Below the pieces are notes generated by a model. It saw only the letters and a program-made list of their open reading frames with translations. It ran no database searches and was not told the DNA's origin. From the NCBI RefSeq assembly GCF_943734655.1, contig NC_071355.1, positions 60,139,449-60,203,448 of the forward strand: a DNA stretch of 64,000 nt. The letters run 5' to 3'. Shown piece after piece: positions 11,808-22,872 of this stretch; positions within the stretch are counted from its first letter, which is position 1; each line of letters starts with the position of its first letter. The DNA is from Sabethes cyaneus (taxonomy: Eukaryota; Arthropoda; Insecta; Diptera; Culicidae). Position numbers and translations under genes: made by a program.

Positions 11808-13150
11808 CTATTGAGCTTCAACAACAAAATTCCTGTAATTAACACGCTCCTGCTCAGTTATTTCAAGCATTCGCTTCACCGTTTCGTCTGCCCCACTATA
11901 GCTGAGTACACCCAAGCAACTTACCGGGACCTTCTTCATCAGATAAAAACCAAGCTTTCTACGTTTCGGTCCGAATACGTATGGTACTCGAGCCTGACGG
12001 CAGATTGACTTGACTCGTTCAACCAGCTGATCAATACTGTCATTCGGTTCCAAATCTGGTGCTATCAGAACCAGCTTAATTTTATGCGTTTCTAAATACT
12101 TCAGTACTTCGTTGAAGCCGACACAATAACGTTTATTGCTAACAGCTTTAATCGGATTTTTGCTGTAAGCATTTGCCTGAAATTGGAACAGCTTTGTTAC
12201 CAATACTTCCGTATGGTTGCGCAATTCGTCCGTGATTAGATGATCACAGTACCTAAAACCGAATTCCAAAAGTAAATGTATAGTGTTACTTACTACCAAT
12301 CCATAAATTACCCTCTAAATGCTCTGGAATGCTGAATTTTTTCGACAGTTTTAACGGTATCATTAAGAGCAGGGAATCCGTTATGATAATCTTCCGAACC
12401 AACGCTCGGCGGAACCATATCCTCACTGGAACAACACTTTTCTATAGCCTTAAGAAACGGCGAAACTCCAAATTTAATATTGCACTTCTGCACGGGTTGC
12501 ATATCGTTAGAACTCTTAGCTGATTGCAGCACATTTCCTGCAGTTTTCGAAACTTCCTGTTCTCCATTGTCTAACGGTTGATCGCTTCCACCGACCGTAA
12601 GAGATTCCTGTTTGCTTTTTCGATTATTTATAATTTCCTTTTTCAACCTCGTGAGCTTTTTTTCCTTCGGCACCTCCCGTTGTTTCCCTTTATGCAGAAC
12701 AATCGGTTGAGTTATTGCAATCGGGACTACCGGTTTTACCACAGTCTTCGTTTCACCTCCCGGTTTGCCGTCACCTCTCTCCGCGAGTGACAAACGATCC
12801 CGGATACAGTCAGACAAATTAATTTGTACAATATCGCTGGGTGTTTTCTTGGAACGTTTCTTTGTTTTTAGACTTGGCCCCGGTGGTAAAGATTGAGCAT
12901 TGTTGTACTTCTCCAGGAAGCTCTCATCGATGATCTGGATTTTCTGACTTTTCGGACCGCGTATCTTTTTCAGCTGTTCCTCGTACTTCTTCGCTTGCTT
13001 TTTCTGTTTTTCCGCCTCTTTTCGGGCTTTTCGGGCGGATGATTTTTCGAGATCAGACAATGGCAGCTGATGGGCGGTGGTAGAACTTTTTGTGCCAGAC
13101 GGACCACTTGCCGACGGGGTAAAAACGGAACCGTTGCTGAACTGGTTCAT
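11808..13150 (-). CDS. SECIS-binding protein 2-like (L7Ae RNA-binding domain), two exons
   Basis: This encodes a 427-residue protein. Exon 1 runs 13150-12312 and exon 2 12252-11808. The 59-bp GT-AG intron splits a Gly codon, giving RAFRG-YCDHLITDEL across the junction. Residues 1-280 are low-complexity and highly basic, with a Lys/Glu-rich helix near residues 37-65 and several KKRSK-type stretches. Residues 281-410 form an L7Ae/L30e fold: NKRYCVGFNEVLKYLETHKI, the KLVLIAPDLEP strand, VPYVFGPKRRKLG and VPVSCLGVLSYSGADE. Order and motifs match SBP2/SECISBP2L, which binds SECIS kink-turns in selenoprotein mRNAs and recruits eEFSec for UGA recoding. The protein is much shorter than the human one, as is usual in insects. 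Whether it acts in selenoprotein synthesis or another kink-turn role is inference. The start at 13150 is the first ATG of the open exon. Confidence 0.85.
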
Positions 13151-14650
13151 GGTTGCGTTAATTTAATCAACTTTTATTACTTTTTGGCACCTCATTCATA
13201 GTAGATACTATTTAGCTTCTCAATACTACCTTCCGAGTACATGAAATACATTGATTTTTGCGCAGACTTTCAAATTAACTTTTGCAGTGAGGAGTAAACA
13301 AAATCGATTTTTTCGCGAATGCCATCATCAACTGACAATCAGACTGTCAGCGGGAACAAAGATATGTCGGTTTTGTGATGATGCTTGGTGTAGGGTAAAG
13401 GACCCATATTTTGTCGGTGTGCAGTGGAGAAGTCAGACCGAACCGAGTGACAAAACTCTGATTTCGAGAAAAACGCGTTCAAAGTTTGCTGTTTTGTATG
13501 GTTTATAAATATCGTTTATATCTATCAATCGTTCAAAATCATCTCATAACTCTGGCTGTTTGCAACATTTATGTAGTCTGATTAAAGTAAAATATAGCTT
13601 AGAAATTCCTTAGTCGTTTGTGGTCATTAACTAATATTTTAAAATTTTGCAGCTTGGTCCTGCTCGAGGTCCTGCTTAATTTAACGGATTTAACACCGAC
13701 TTGGTGTTTGCACAATCGGTATTTAAACTGTTTTAAGTCCTCAAGTTACCCTGTTTCAAAAACTGTTAAACAAGCTTAATAAAGGTCTTTCAGCAAAGCA
13801 CAGCCAGGGTTTATTTTAGCTTAGAAAATAGAGATTACTGACATTTATCTTACCCACACTTCGCCGCGTATACGTATACGCGATTTGTATAGAGCTTTCC
13901 AGGTATGTGTGTATTGGTGCTTGAAAATGAAGCAACAGTAAACAAAAGACATGCAATCCTTTGTCACCAAGGTACAGAATGAATTTCGTCTTCCGCTGCC
14001 TTAAATACCAGCAAATTTTCAAAATATGTGCTTGAATTTAGAACAGGATGAAAAATTTGAGCGAAATATGTGCTCTGCAGTATGGCAAACAGAGAAACAC
14101 AACTAGTAATCGCTATTTTTCGGTTTGTTCTTCCAGCATCAGCTGTTTCCCAAAATGAGGTAAACATCATGTATATACACGCGTATTTCGTGTTCGCTAG
14201 TGTGGGTGCTTGAGCTGTCAGAAATCTCTATTCATCACAAGAGTTCTGCTCATTGTGTTGAAAAAAAAAGTTGCACTTTTTGCACAATGAGTGAGGAAAT
14301 AACAAGCCTGGTAGCAACCCTTATAAACGAACAATTCTCGGGTACTTTTTCATTTTGACGTATCTGCAAATAAGAGATTCTCTTTGTGTCTCCTCTCTTC
14401 CGCTGTTTACGGCGATACTAATGCATTTTGACACATCAGCTTTGCATGAATCAGTTGCCGCCCAGATAACACAAAATCGTAATAGTTCACATTAAATCGT
14501 TTTCATGTCAATTTCACATTGGAATTGTATAATGATTAGAGTATGTCAAACCGAAGTGAGCAATAAGTTGTTTTGCAGTCGTGCGTGTCTTCATATACAA
14601 TTCATGACTGTGAATTATAAAGCAGTATAGACGATTGCAATATAAAGTTA
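13151..14650. other. Upstream region of the L7Ae-domain gene, no other gene seen
   Basis: The minus-strand promoter and 5' UTR of the SBP2-like gene should lie just right of 13150. The remainder is AT-rich with short frames only. I see no tRNA or transposon ends. Confidence 0.4.
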
Positions 14651-14831
14651 CAGCCTGAATTCGTTAATTGGGCCTCGACTGCACTCCAGCTGGTTCGCTA
14701 ATTGAGCCGACTGACAGTTGTTAGAAATTTCTAAACTCGAAAATTACATACCATTTTGACATTCAAGTTGTCCCATAGCCCAATCAGCGAACACCCAATT
14801 AACTAACCGCCCAATTAACGAAACTTTGCTG
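14651..14831. mobile_element. 181-bp MITE, CAG...CTG ends, TA target duplication
   Basis: The left end reads CAGCCTGAATTCGTTAATTG and the right end, inverted, CAGCAAAGTTTCGTTAATTG. TA lies on both sides. Subterminal motifs TTCGCTAATTG and CCCAATTA repeat inside. A second copy lies at 56462-56641, where the sequence is about 90 percent the same by eye. CAG ends with TA duplication suggest a pogo/Tigger-type source. Confidence 0.8.
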
Positions 14832-14833
14832 TA

Positions 14834-17140
14834 TCTTAATCATATATTCAGCAGTATTTAGTTGCGTGTTATAAAAACTACACAAAATATAATTACAAAT
14901 AGCTGTCATAATTTTCGCACGTATATCGCCTCTATTTTGGTGCATATATGTTCTTATATGGTGTGAAATATAACTTTTTCGTACAGATATGATTTCGTAT
15001 ATCTCAGTTACAATCGAGATATACAAACCAAATGGTTTACTGGGCGAAGTCACTAGCTAGCCAAATGTTTTGAAAATTTTCTTTTCAATGCATTAGTATC
15101 GCCGTAAAAAGCTGAACAGCGCTGCTGTCTAATAACATCCCGAAAAAAAATTTAAATTTTGTAGTAGAAACAATGCATCTACAACAGTTTTTATCGTGAA
15201 CATTGAAATTTATGGTAAATTTATTGTAAAGTGCCTCAAATTCAAATTTTATTTATATTTATTGTATTTTATACCGCACTTCCCACCAAACTGGACTCAG
15301 AAGTTTGAAACTGTGATTGCACCGAACTGCGACATGAGTAATTCGCGCTGAAACGGGGCCACTACTGACACGAGGTCTTCAAATATTGGAACTTTTGCGC
15401 CTAATTGGGTCCTAAAATTTGTGATAAAAAGATGATTTTTTTAGAAGGAACGATAAAGCTTCCCATTATGACTACCAGAGTATAGTTTTTTCTTTTTTAA
15501 AAAGATGCAGAGCACTAAAAAATTAAAAAACAAAAATATTGTAATTTATTCTCCCTTGACATTAGAGATCTTCCTTGACATAACGAAAATAACACGTTTC
15601 TGGCAACAATGATAACTTTTTCTCACTGGCAACTCTGGTTTGGCATTAGAGCAGCTGATCGTTTTGACAGTTACAGCTTCGCAGTTGTCTCTTGTGCTTG
15701 TCTGCGTTTTGCTGGTCGTGAGGAAGTGGAACATCAAATTTGTACTAGTTATCGGATAAAAGTTTTGATTCGGGCAATGCATTCCAATCCATCGATTCAC
15801 GGTGCTAGACTTTGTCCAAATCTAGTTTGCGCTAAGAATGACTAAACGATGTCAAACTGATGGCCAACAGTATAATCTCGGTACAATCGACCCCGCAGAA
15901 CAGTATGAAAAAAAACGCCAACCGAAACTGGCACCGTATTATCAATCAGATTGGTATGTTCTGCAACTCCGATGTGAATCAGCAGTAGGACAAACGGCAG
16001 ACCAAAAATTTCTCTGCGTTTCTAACCAAACACGGTCGCATCTCGATGGCGGGTGTTGAATCCGAAAACTGAAGCCATCCACGCTGTAACCAAGTGCAGT
16101 CACTACGCTTATTGCTGATTTTGACGAAGGCCTTAATTAAACTGAGATGACCGGAACCGGAAAATGAGCTGTAAACTCAGAAAATGTTTTAGGTCGCGAT
16201 TGCCAAGCCATTTCCTGACTTTGCAACTTTTGACTTTTTGACACACTATCACATGAGCGTGAAGGTAAACAAAAAGTTTTCCGTGACATTTCAAGACATA
16301 CTATGGTTTCTTTTTATAATTCGTGTTGTCTAGACACCGCTTGACACAACCATGCACAACTATAGTTTGTCTATATAAGGTTGCCCAAATGTTTATTTTT
16401 TGTTAAAAATTTCACAAAATTGAAAAAAAAAGGTTTTTAACGGCAATAGCCTAAAAATATAAAATTGAATATCAAAATATGTGTTCCTAACCCTAACCTC
16501 ATCGGTTCAAGCTAAAAACGACATAGGGCTTTAGGACCCAATTGGTTCCAAAATATCCATGAAACACCAGCGACACTGGCTTTCTATATATATTGATTAC
16601 ACTGTTCAACTAAAAACTTAGATTTTGAGCTTGAATGCACAAATTTTATGCAGTATTGTTGTGAAATTATAAGATTGATTTATTCTACACCAATGTATGT
16701 CTTTAAACTTGATTTTTGTAACTTTTATTTAAATTAAGACTTGAAAATGTACTGACAAATTATCACGTGATATTCCTCATTGTTTACACTTTGCTAGTTG
16801 CGCCCTTATCGCGAACCACTCCGGGTTTAATGAAATTGAATCTGGCAGCTGTGATAACATCAAACTCTGATACGTCAAACTTCGCGTCAAATGACATCGA
16901 GATTAATCAGAAACGTCAAACAACGCTACTTAAAACATTTTCAGATTCAGAAATTTGTTACTCGCATGGTCATGGTGCACTGAGCGTTAAAGATTACACA
17001 ATCTACCGGAAACATTAACACGAGATTTATTTATCCTTGATTATTGAATAGTATACAGTATACAGTCCTAGGAATACAGTGTCGTTGAAAGTCGCAATCG
17101 TGTGAGCTCATTATTTGCAGTGATAAAAGTTGCCAAAGAC
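14834..17140. other. Intergenic DNA with one dispersed repeat fragment
   Basis: No gene is supported. Positions 15333-15387 match, in reverse complement, 58064-58118 with only a few differences, so this is part of a dispersed repeat of unknown class. Open frames at 15609-15845, 15838-16059 and 16767-17018 show no family features. Confidence 0.45.
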
Positions 17141-17145
17141 AGCTT

Positions 17146-17526
17146 ATGGAGATGTCTCTAGATAATCTTTCATCCGTTCAGAAGGATGAGCTTATGAGCC
17201 AGGTTAAACAGCAGATCGCCTTAGCCAATGCCCAGGAGCTGCTGACCGTATGTCTCTGCCCTTTTCTGATTATCTTCTAATTAACGTCTAACCTGTTTTT
17301 TTTAGAAAATGACTGAAAAATGCTTTAAAAAGTGCATAGCAAAGCCTGGCACCGAATTGGACAGCTCGGAACAGGTAATGCTTTGTAGCGTACAACAAAA
17401 CAGTATTTGATATCATTTACGTTTCAGAAATGCATTGCTATGTGTATGGACAGGTACATGGACTCATGGAATTTAGTTTCCCGAACCTACACGCAACGCA
17501 TACAGAGAGAGCAATACAAAGGATAA
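17146..17526 (+). CDS. Tim13: Tim13, mitochondrial inner-membrane import chaperone
   Basis: This is a small Tim protein of 89 residues in three exons: 17146-17247, 17306-17374 and 17428-17526. The introns are 58 and 53 bp and both lie between codons. The protein has the twin CX3C pattern, KCFKKC (Cys40, Cys44) and KCIAMC (Cys59, Cys63). Around them are QIALANAQELL, TEKCFKKCIAKPG, MCMDRYMDSWN and the terminal RTYTQRIQRE. These match Tim13, which pairs with Tim8 in the intermembrane space as a hexameric chaperone for carrier and Tim23-type precursors. The size agrees with the family. An alternative start two codons downstream (17152) exists; I keep the first ATG. An AATAAA lies about 50 bp after the stop. 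Confidence 0.95.
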
Positions 17527-17576
17527 ACAGTAGTCGAATTAGGTCGATACATCCAAGTATATGTAAAGGCACTTAG

Positions 17577-17582
17577 AATAAA
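17577..17582 (+). promoter_or_regulatory. Polyadenylation signal AATAAA of Tim13
   Basis: A canonical AATAAA lies 51 bases after the Tim13 stop codon and before the convergent gene's stop at 17670, so the two 3' ends are very close or overlap. Confidence 0.6.
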
Positions 17583-17669
17583 ATATAAACCACACGAGAT
17601 GCTACAAATAATACTAAGAGTAAACTATGGGAATGTTCATTGTCGTCACGATGGTTTAGGTACACCAAA

Positions 17670-18249
17670 TTAAGTGGCTGTTCCGTCTTCGATGGTATTT
17701 TCTGTACTCGTTAGGGCCACTTCGCTTTTACTAGAAGAAAACTTTCTGCTCCGTTCAATTAGTTGAAATAAAACAGGCGGACTTTCTACTGAAGACTCGC
17801 TTGTGTCGAAGTCTACCTGCGGCGTTGTAACCACTTCTAACAGGTGGTCTCGCGAAAGAGGATTTTTAATTCTAGCTTCCGCTCGCAGTACTTGTTTTGT
17901 GTAGGGTAATTTCAAGCAATCGAGTAAATCAAACACCAGACCTAATGAAATGTCACGATTGGTGAGATCCGCTGGTTCTTCTGATTTGTCCTCTTCGCCG
18001 TCGAACTCGGTTTTGTCGCCATTGTAAGTTTCATCACTTTCCTGCAATGTTTCCGGTGATGGTTTGCCATCACTTTCAATAATACTGTACAGGTGTGCAC
18101 GAAGCTTGGCCTAAAAAATATGTATAAAATATCCGCAATGTAGTTAAAGAGTTCGGTATAACCGTATAACCTACCTTGATGTCCAACAAAGATCCATTTT
18201 CTTCAAGCTTTTTTAAAACCATGTCTCGAAACTCGACATCTTCATCCAT
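17670..18249 (-). CDS. FOP/CEP20-like centrosomal LisH-domain protein, two exons
   Basis: This encodes a 171-residue protein. Exon 1 runs 18249-18175 and exon 2 18110-17670, with a 64-bp GT-AG intron between codons. Residues 3-33 read EFRDMVLKKLEENGSLLDIK joined to AKLRAHLYSIIE, the N-terminal TOF helix pair of FOP (CEP43) and FOPNL/CEP20. The stretch SLGLVFDLLDCLKLPYTKQV near residues 72-91 fits the LisH dimerisation motif of the same proteins. An acidic linker separates them and a Ser/Thr-rich tail follows. Family members act at centrioles, basal bodies and centriolar satellites. The length fits CEP20 better, the sequence perhaps FOP; I leave this open. An in-frame upstream ATG at 18318 exists, but the start at 18249 (MDEDVEF) fits the acidic N-terminus of relatives. 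The gene is convergent with Tim13, 143 bp between stops. Confidence 0.75.
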
Positions 18250-18570
18250 TATACTGTTATAAATGTATATCTCTGGCAGCAAACTATTAGACAGAACATT
18301 GATGTACAAAAATTTCAATGCAAGTGTTCTCCGGTGGTTCTAGTTAGCCGAAAGTAACGATTTTCACTTATTTTCCGACATCAAGATTCCAGAGTACTTT
18401 TTCGAACAGACTTATCTGCCGCTGGCACTGCAAACAAAACAAAAACAAACCGAAACCGATACAGTAGAGGAGAGGTTCAATATTACGTACCAAAATTGCG
18501 ACCGGACTCATTTAAATATTACGTATCTCAGCAAGGGGCTCATGCACCCCATAGAGCTTGCTAAAGCCTA

Positions 18571-19213
18571 TCCAGCTTTCCACGAGCGATAATGGTGGTT
18601 ATTGAGCACAAGTGGGCACAATCTTTTGACATTCATTGGAGGAGCGTCGAGTTCGCCCTGACGGAGTTACTATGGAAACATCCATGATTGTTTGTTGTTC
18701 GAGTGTAAAAATGTAAACATTGTTTCATTTTGCAGATCAGCTGAACAGGAACATAATTGAACGGATTCAAACTTTTGTAGTGGTTTGTGGCCATAATTTC
18801 CTGAAAGCACCGGCTCAGGATACTTTTTACAATCGTGCGAATTAAACATTGGGGTGTACTCAGAGGCAAACGTGAACATTGAACTTCATATTGGTCGAGC
18901 CGTTGCAAGTTTGCTCTCGAACAGCGTCTCGTTTTGATAAGAAACTTCCCGTTGCGTATTTGGCCATTCTCCCTGAAATATCCGAAAACTGCGAAGCCAC
19001 AATTCATAAAACTTCTTATCCGTTCAATTATGTTCCTGTTCAGCTGATCTGCAAAATGAAACAATGTTTACATTTTTACACTCGAACAACAAACAATCAT
19101 GGATGTTTCCATAGTAACTCCGTCAGGGCGAACTCGACGCTCCTCCAATGAATGTCATAAGATTGTGCCCACTTGTGCTCAATAACCGCCATTATCGCTC
19201 GTGGAAAGCTGGA
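18571..19213. mobile_element. Long-TIR non-autonomous DNA element, copy A (643 bp)
   Basis: The ends start TCCAGCTTTCCACGAGCG and are inverted for nearly 200 bp (18571 to about 18770, and about 19017 to 19213), with TA on each side. Because the arms mirror each other, the same spurious open frame appears at both ends. The interior of about 250 bp has no transposase. Copy B, about the same length, lies at 21332-21968. The flanks also carry an imperfect direct repeat beginning TAGAGCTTGCTAA, left at about 18553 and right at 19214. Confidence 0.85.
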
Positions 19214-19844
19214 TAGAGCTTGCTAAGCCCAGTGCAAAAGGCTACAAAAACTTACCGTTTATCACTCAAACGTATGTTTTTTTACCGGGGTATAACTGGG
19301 GGAAAACAAAAACAAACGTGTAAAATCAATGTAAAATCTAACAACAGCAACAACAAATCGCGCGTCGATGTGTGCGTACGATAAACGTCAGCAAGCTCAA
19401 TAGTATCCAGCTGAAAAGAAAACAGCTCACGAAAAAATCCTGCTATTTACCGAAGAAATTTTGACAACTGCAAGGCAAGCAATTATCTGTCATTTTTTCT
19501 TGTGGTAAAAATTGCGCCGGATATTATTCCGTACGGAAAAGTGACGTTTCAGTTCACTTGCATGTAAAACTGCGCCATCTGAAAATGAAACAATATTTCT
19601 TGTGAGGTGCATACTGGTAAAGAAATCGCAAACGGAAAATCTTTTCTTTAGCATTTCTTGGCCTATCTTTTTGCCCATTTCTTTTCAGGCCGATACCAGG
19701 TTTAAGAGTTACAAAAACTTGTACCACAGAGAACAGATTAGCAGACTCGAAGGAAGTAATCGATTTTTTATGTGTAAAATCTGTCGGTAGCGCCCTCCAG
19801 AAATAGTTTGCCAAACGCATCAAAAAATATCCATGTATTGTCAA

Positions 19845-20043
19845 TTGCAAGGAAAATTGTACCATCCAAAGTGCGATATCGCTCATAAAAGTGCTATTTT
19901 GCATTAAATCGTTTCGGTCTTTCCAGCGCACTTATTGCTTGGAATATAACGAAAAAGTGCGCCGAAGATACCGAAACGATTTAATGCAAAATAGCACTTT
20001 TATGAGCGATATCGCACTTTGGATGGTACAATTTTCCTTGCAA
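19845..20043. repeat. Perfect inverted repeat, 74-bp arms, 51-bp loop
   Basis: Positions 19845-19918 and 19970-20043 are exact reverse complements, including the distinctive GCGATATCGC core. Complementarity continues imperfectly outside for about 15 bp. It could be the ends of a small foldback element or a transcribed hairpin. I find no target duplication that would settle this. Confidence 0.85.
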
Positions 20044-20090
20044 TCAGCAATACCTTTATCAATATTTATTTGTGCTGGAGTTACATACTA

Positions 20091-20452
20091 GAGTGACTAA
20101 ATACAGAGTGGCGCCAAGTCATCCCAAATGTATGCAATGCGGTTTAACCTAGGTTTTTCTTTTTCTTTCCTGCATACGCGTTGGATAGGTTGTCTGCTCG
20201 ATTGGAATGACACTGACAGATAATTATCATTCCAATTTTGACATTGTCGCCACTCTGTATATAGTCACTCTAGAGTGACTATATACAGAGTGGCGACAAT
20301 GTCAAAATTGGAATGATAATTATCTGTCAGTGTCATTCCAATCGAGCAGACAACCTATCCAACGCGTATGCAGGAAAGAGAAAGAAAAACCTAGGATAAA
20401 CCGCATTGCATACATTTGGGATGACTTGGCGCCACTCTGTATATAGTCACTC
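20091..20452. mobile_element. Two 180-bp MITEs fused head to head, a giant palindrome
   Basis: Unit 1 (20091-20270) and unit 2 (20273-20452) are inverted copies of one MITE. Each has ends GAGTGACTAWATACAGAGTG and equals 180 bp. A TA lies before, between and after the units (20089, 20271, 20453), as if one copy inserted into the TA beside another. The arms are almost identical over 180 bases with a two-base centre, so a single strand can fold completely. The right flank repeats AGTCACTCTA once more. Confidence 0.9.
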
Positions 20453-20977
20453 TAAGTCACTCTATTACATACCAGCGATGGCAGCGACATCATCAAGATT
20501 TAGCTTGCCACTTACTGCTCGAGGGGTGCTCAATTGAAGGATTACTCGTAGATTACAGAAAAACCTTTTACACACTTTTTGTCAATTACCTGGTAGTCTA
20601 TTCTCTGCACCCCATCGACATCTCTATAACGAGCTGCAGTAAACGTCAGCGACAACATGTCGTGGGCTCAAAATTTGACAGCGGGCCCAAATCAGACTGC
20701 TGGCAGTTGAGTGAAACGCAGTGCTGACATGCTATATCATTTTCGCACACACGAGATGTTGGCAGCGAAAACATGGTTGCCTGCCGATGGGGTGATTCTC
20801 TGTGACTGTACCACTAATCCTCAGATCTATGACTACTCTTGGAGAGCTTAGATTAAAATGGCAATCATATTCTAAAGGACCCCATGCATGTATATTAACA
20901 TATTGGCGAATTCGTCTATGTACGAGAGTCGCGAACTAATTTGGCGAAACTGGCAGAAGAAGATGTTTGGGTTCAGT

Positions 20978-21172
20978 CGAGGGGCAAGACACTGTCGAAA
21001 ATATATTACTTTTCCCTATGGAAATATTTTTCCAACCTTAATATATTGACCTTTCCCACCCATAATAAAACCGAAAGCCCTATAAAGTTACATTTATTTA
21101 TACATTTATAGGGTTTTAATAGAGCCTAATATATTAATATTATGATAATATTATGAAGTGTCTTGCCCCTCG
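20978..21172. mobile_element. 195-bp MITE with 8-bp target duplication
   Basis: The ends CGAGGGGCAAGACACT are perfectly inverted, 16 bp each (20978-20993 and 21157-21172). The 8-bp duplication GGTTCAGT flanks both sides (20970-20977 and 21173-21180). The interior is extremely AT-rich and non-coding. Eight-base duplications suggest hAT-type mobilisation, although CGAGGGG is not a typical hAT end. Confidence 0.85.
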
Positions 21173-21331
21173 GGTTCAGTGCTCAGTTCAAATGATTCGG
21201 CCAACATATTGTTAATTTCGGGTTGAACATACATCATATATGCACATGTATACGCATCGATGCCATTCTTCATTATCCTTTATCAATGTAACACTTAAAA
21301 GATACAATTTGATATCATTGTATCTTTTGTA

Positions 21332-21968
21332 TCCAGCTTTCCACGAGCGATAATGGCGGATATTGAGCACAAGTGGGCACAATCTTTTGACATGCATTGG
21401 AGGAGCCTCGAGTTCACCCTGACGGAGTTACTATAGATACATTCATGATTGTTTGTTGTTCGAATGTAAATATGTAAACATTGTTTAATTTTGCAGATCA
21501 GCTAAAGAGGAACATAATTGAACGGATAAGAAGTTTTATGGATTGTGGCTTCGCAGTTTTCGGACACTTCAGGAAAAATGGCCAAATACGCAACGGAAAG
21601 ATTCTTATCGAAACGAGACGCTGTTCGATAGCAAACTTGGCAACGACTCGACCAATATGAAGTTAATGTTTGCCTTTTAAGTGCACTCGAATGTTAATTC
21701 GCACGATTGTAAAAAGTATCCTGAGCCGGTGCTTTCAGGAAATTGTGGCCGCAAACCACCACAAAAGTTTGAATCCGTCCAGTTATGTTCTACTTCAGCT
21801 GATCTGCAAAATGAAACAATGTTTATATTTTTACACTCGAACAACAAACAATCATGAATGTTTCCATAGTAACTCCAGCAGGGCGAACTCGACGCTCCTC
21901 CAGTGAATGTCAAAAGATTGTGCCCACTTGTGCTCAATATCCGCCATTATCGCTCGTGGAAAGCTGGA
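21332..21968. mobile_element. Long-TIR non-autonomous DNA element, copy B (637 bp)
   Basis: This is the second copy of the family at 18571-19213, with the same TCCAGCTTTCC ends, arms of about 200 bp and flanking TA (21330-21331 and 21969-21970). It differs from copy A by scattered substitutions, so it is an independent insertion and not a recent segmental copy. Confidence 0.85.
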
Positions 21969-22581
21969 TACAGAAGTAGTTTTAGATAAACATCTGCGAA
22001 GAAAATTAAAGTTTTGCGATACTTTTATACTGAACAAAATTTAGTGTAACACTGAGAAAACTTTTCGTATAGTTTCTATGTGTTTCACACATAGATTTTT
22101 TCCATGTGCCTAGTAAATGAACTTTATGTGCCAAACAGTTACCATTTATGTGTTTTTAAAATTTACCTTTAAAATTTGCACATACTATTCATAGGCATAT
22201 AATTTTCATGTGTACTTCTGGGCGGATTGTGTTTATATGTGGCACATAATAATCATAAGGATTTTCATATGGAAATTTTCCATTAGTTATCTGCAGATTA
22301 TTTTGAGTGAATATCTTGAAAGATTTTTACCATAATACTGACAAAGAAAATGTTTTAAATGCGAGTATCTAATTTTGTCTTATATCGAAACAAATCCCAT
22401 TGACATAGCTGATAACGATACCAGAGCTGATTTTCCATTCTGAAATCGGTGCCATGAAGATGTTCATAATTTCAAAATAACCCCAAAAATAGTAAAAAAC
22501 TAATAGTTCAAACAATAATAAATAGTTCAAAAACCGTAAACACATAACACAGAGCAAAACTGGCGACCGCTAAAGCAAATT

Positions 22582-22672
22582 TTTTTTGAAAAAACCATGT
22601 TTCGATATAAGACAATTTCGATATAAGACAACTTTTAGAAATTATAAATTGTCTTATATCGAGGTATCCCTG
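22582..22672. mobile_element. Solo pogo-like terminal region (tentative)
   Basis: Read on the minus strand from 22672, the sequence begins CAGGGATACCTCGATATAAG next to TA and then repeats GTCTTATATCGA several times. That organisation is typical of pogo/Tigger ends. A further GTCTTATATCGA lies at 22378. I cannot find the opposite terminus, so the element is truncated or its other end is beyond recognition. The remaining DNA of 21969-22872 shows nothing else. Confidence 0.35.
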
Positions 22673-22872
22673 TATCCCTCTATTGTGCAAAATTGATGTA
22701 AACAAAACAGAAGCGGATCATGTTGAAAACAATCAAGTCACACTGCCATACAGCATTTTGCTCCGCAGTGCTGGCAGTTTTTGTACACTGATCGTTGGCT
22801 TTAGTTTCCGCGTATCTCTTACTGTGAGTATTTCTATAGTGCCACCCCGTTGGTTACAAGGGGAGAGTGGGG

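Noticed and set aside
18633..19151. Two near-identical proteins on opposite strands sharing MFHFADQL / KQCLHFYTRTTNN
   Set aside because: They arise because the long terminal inverted repeats of the DNA element are translated twice. There is no gene.
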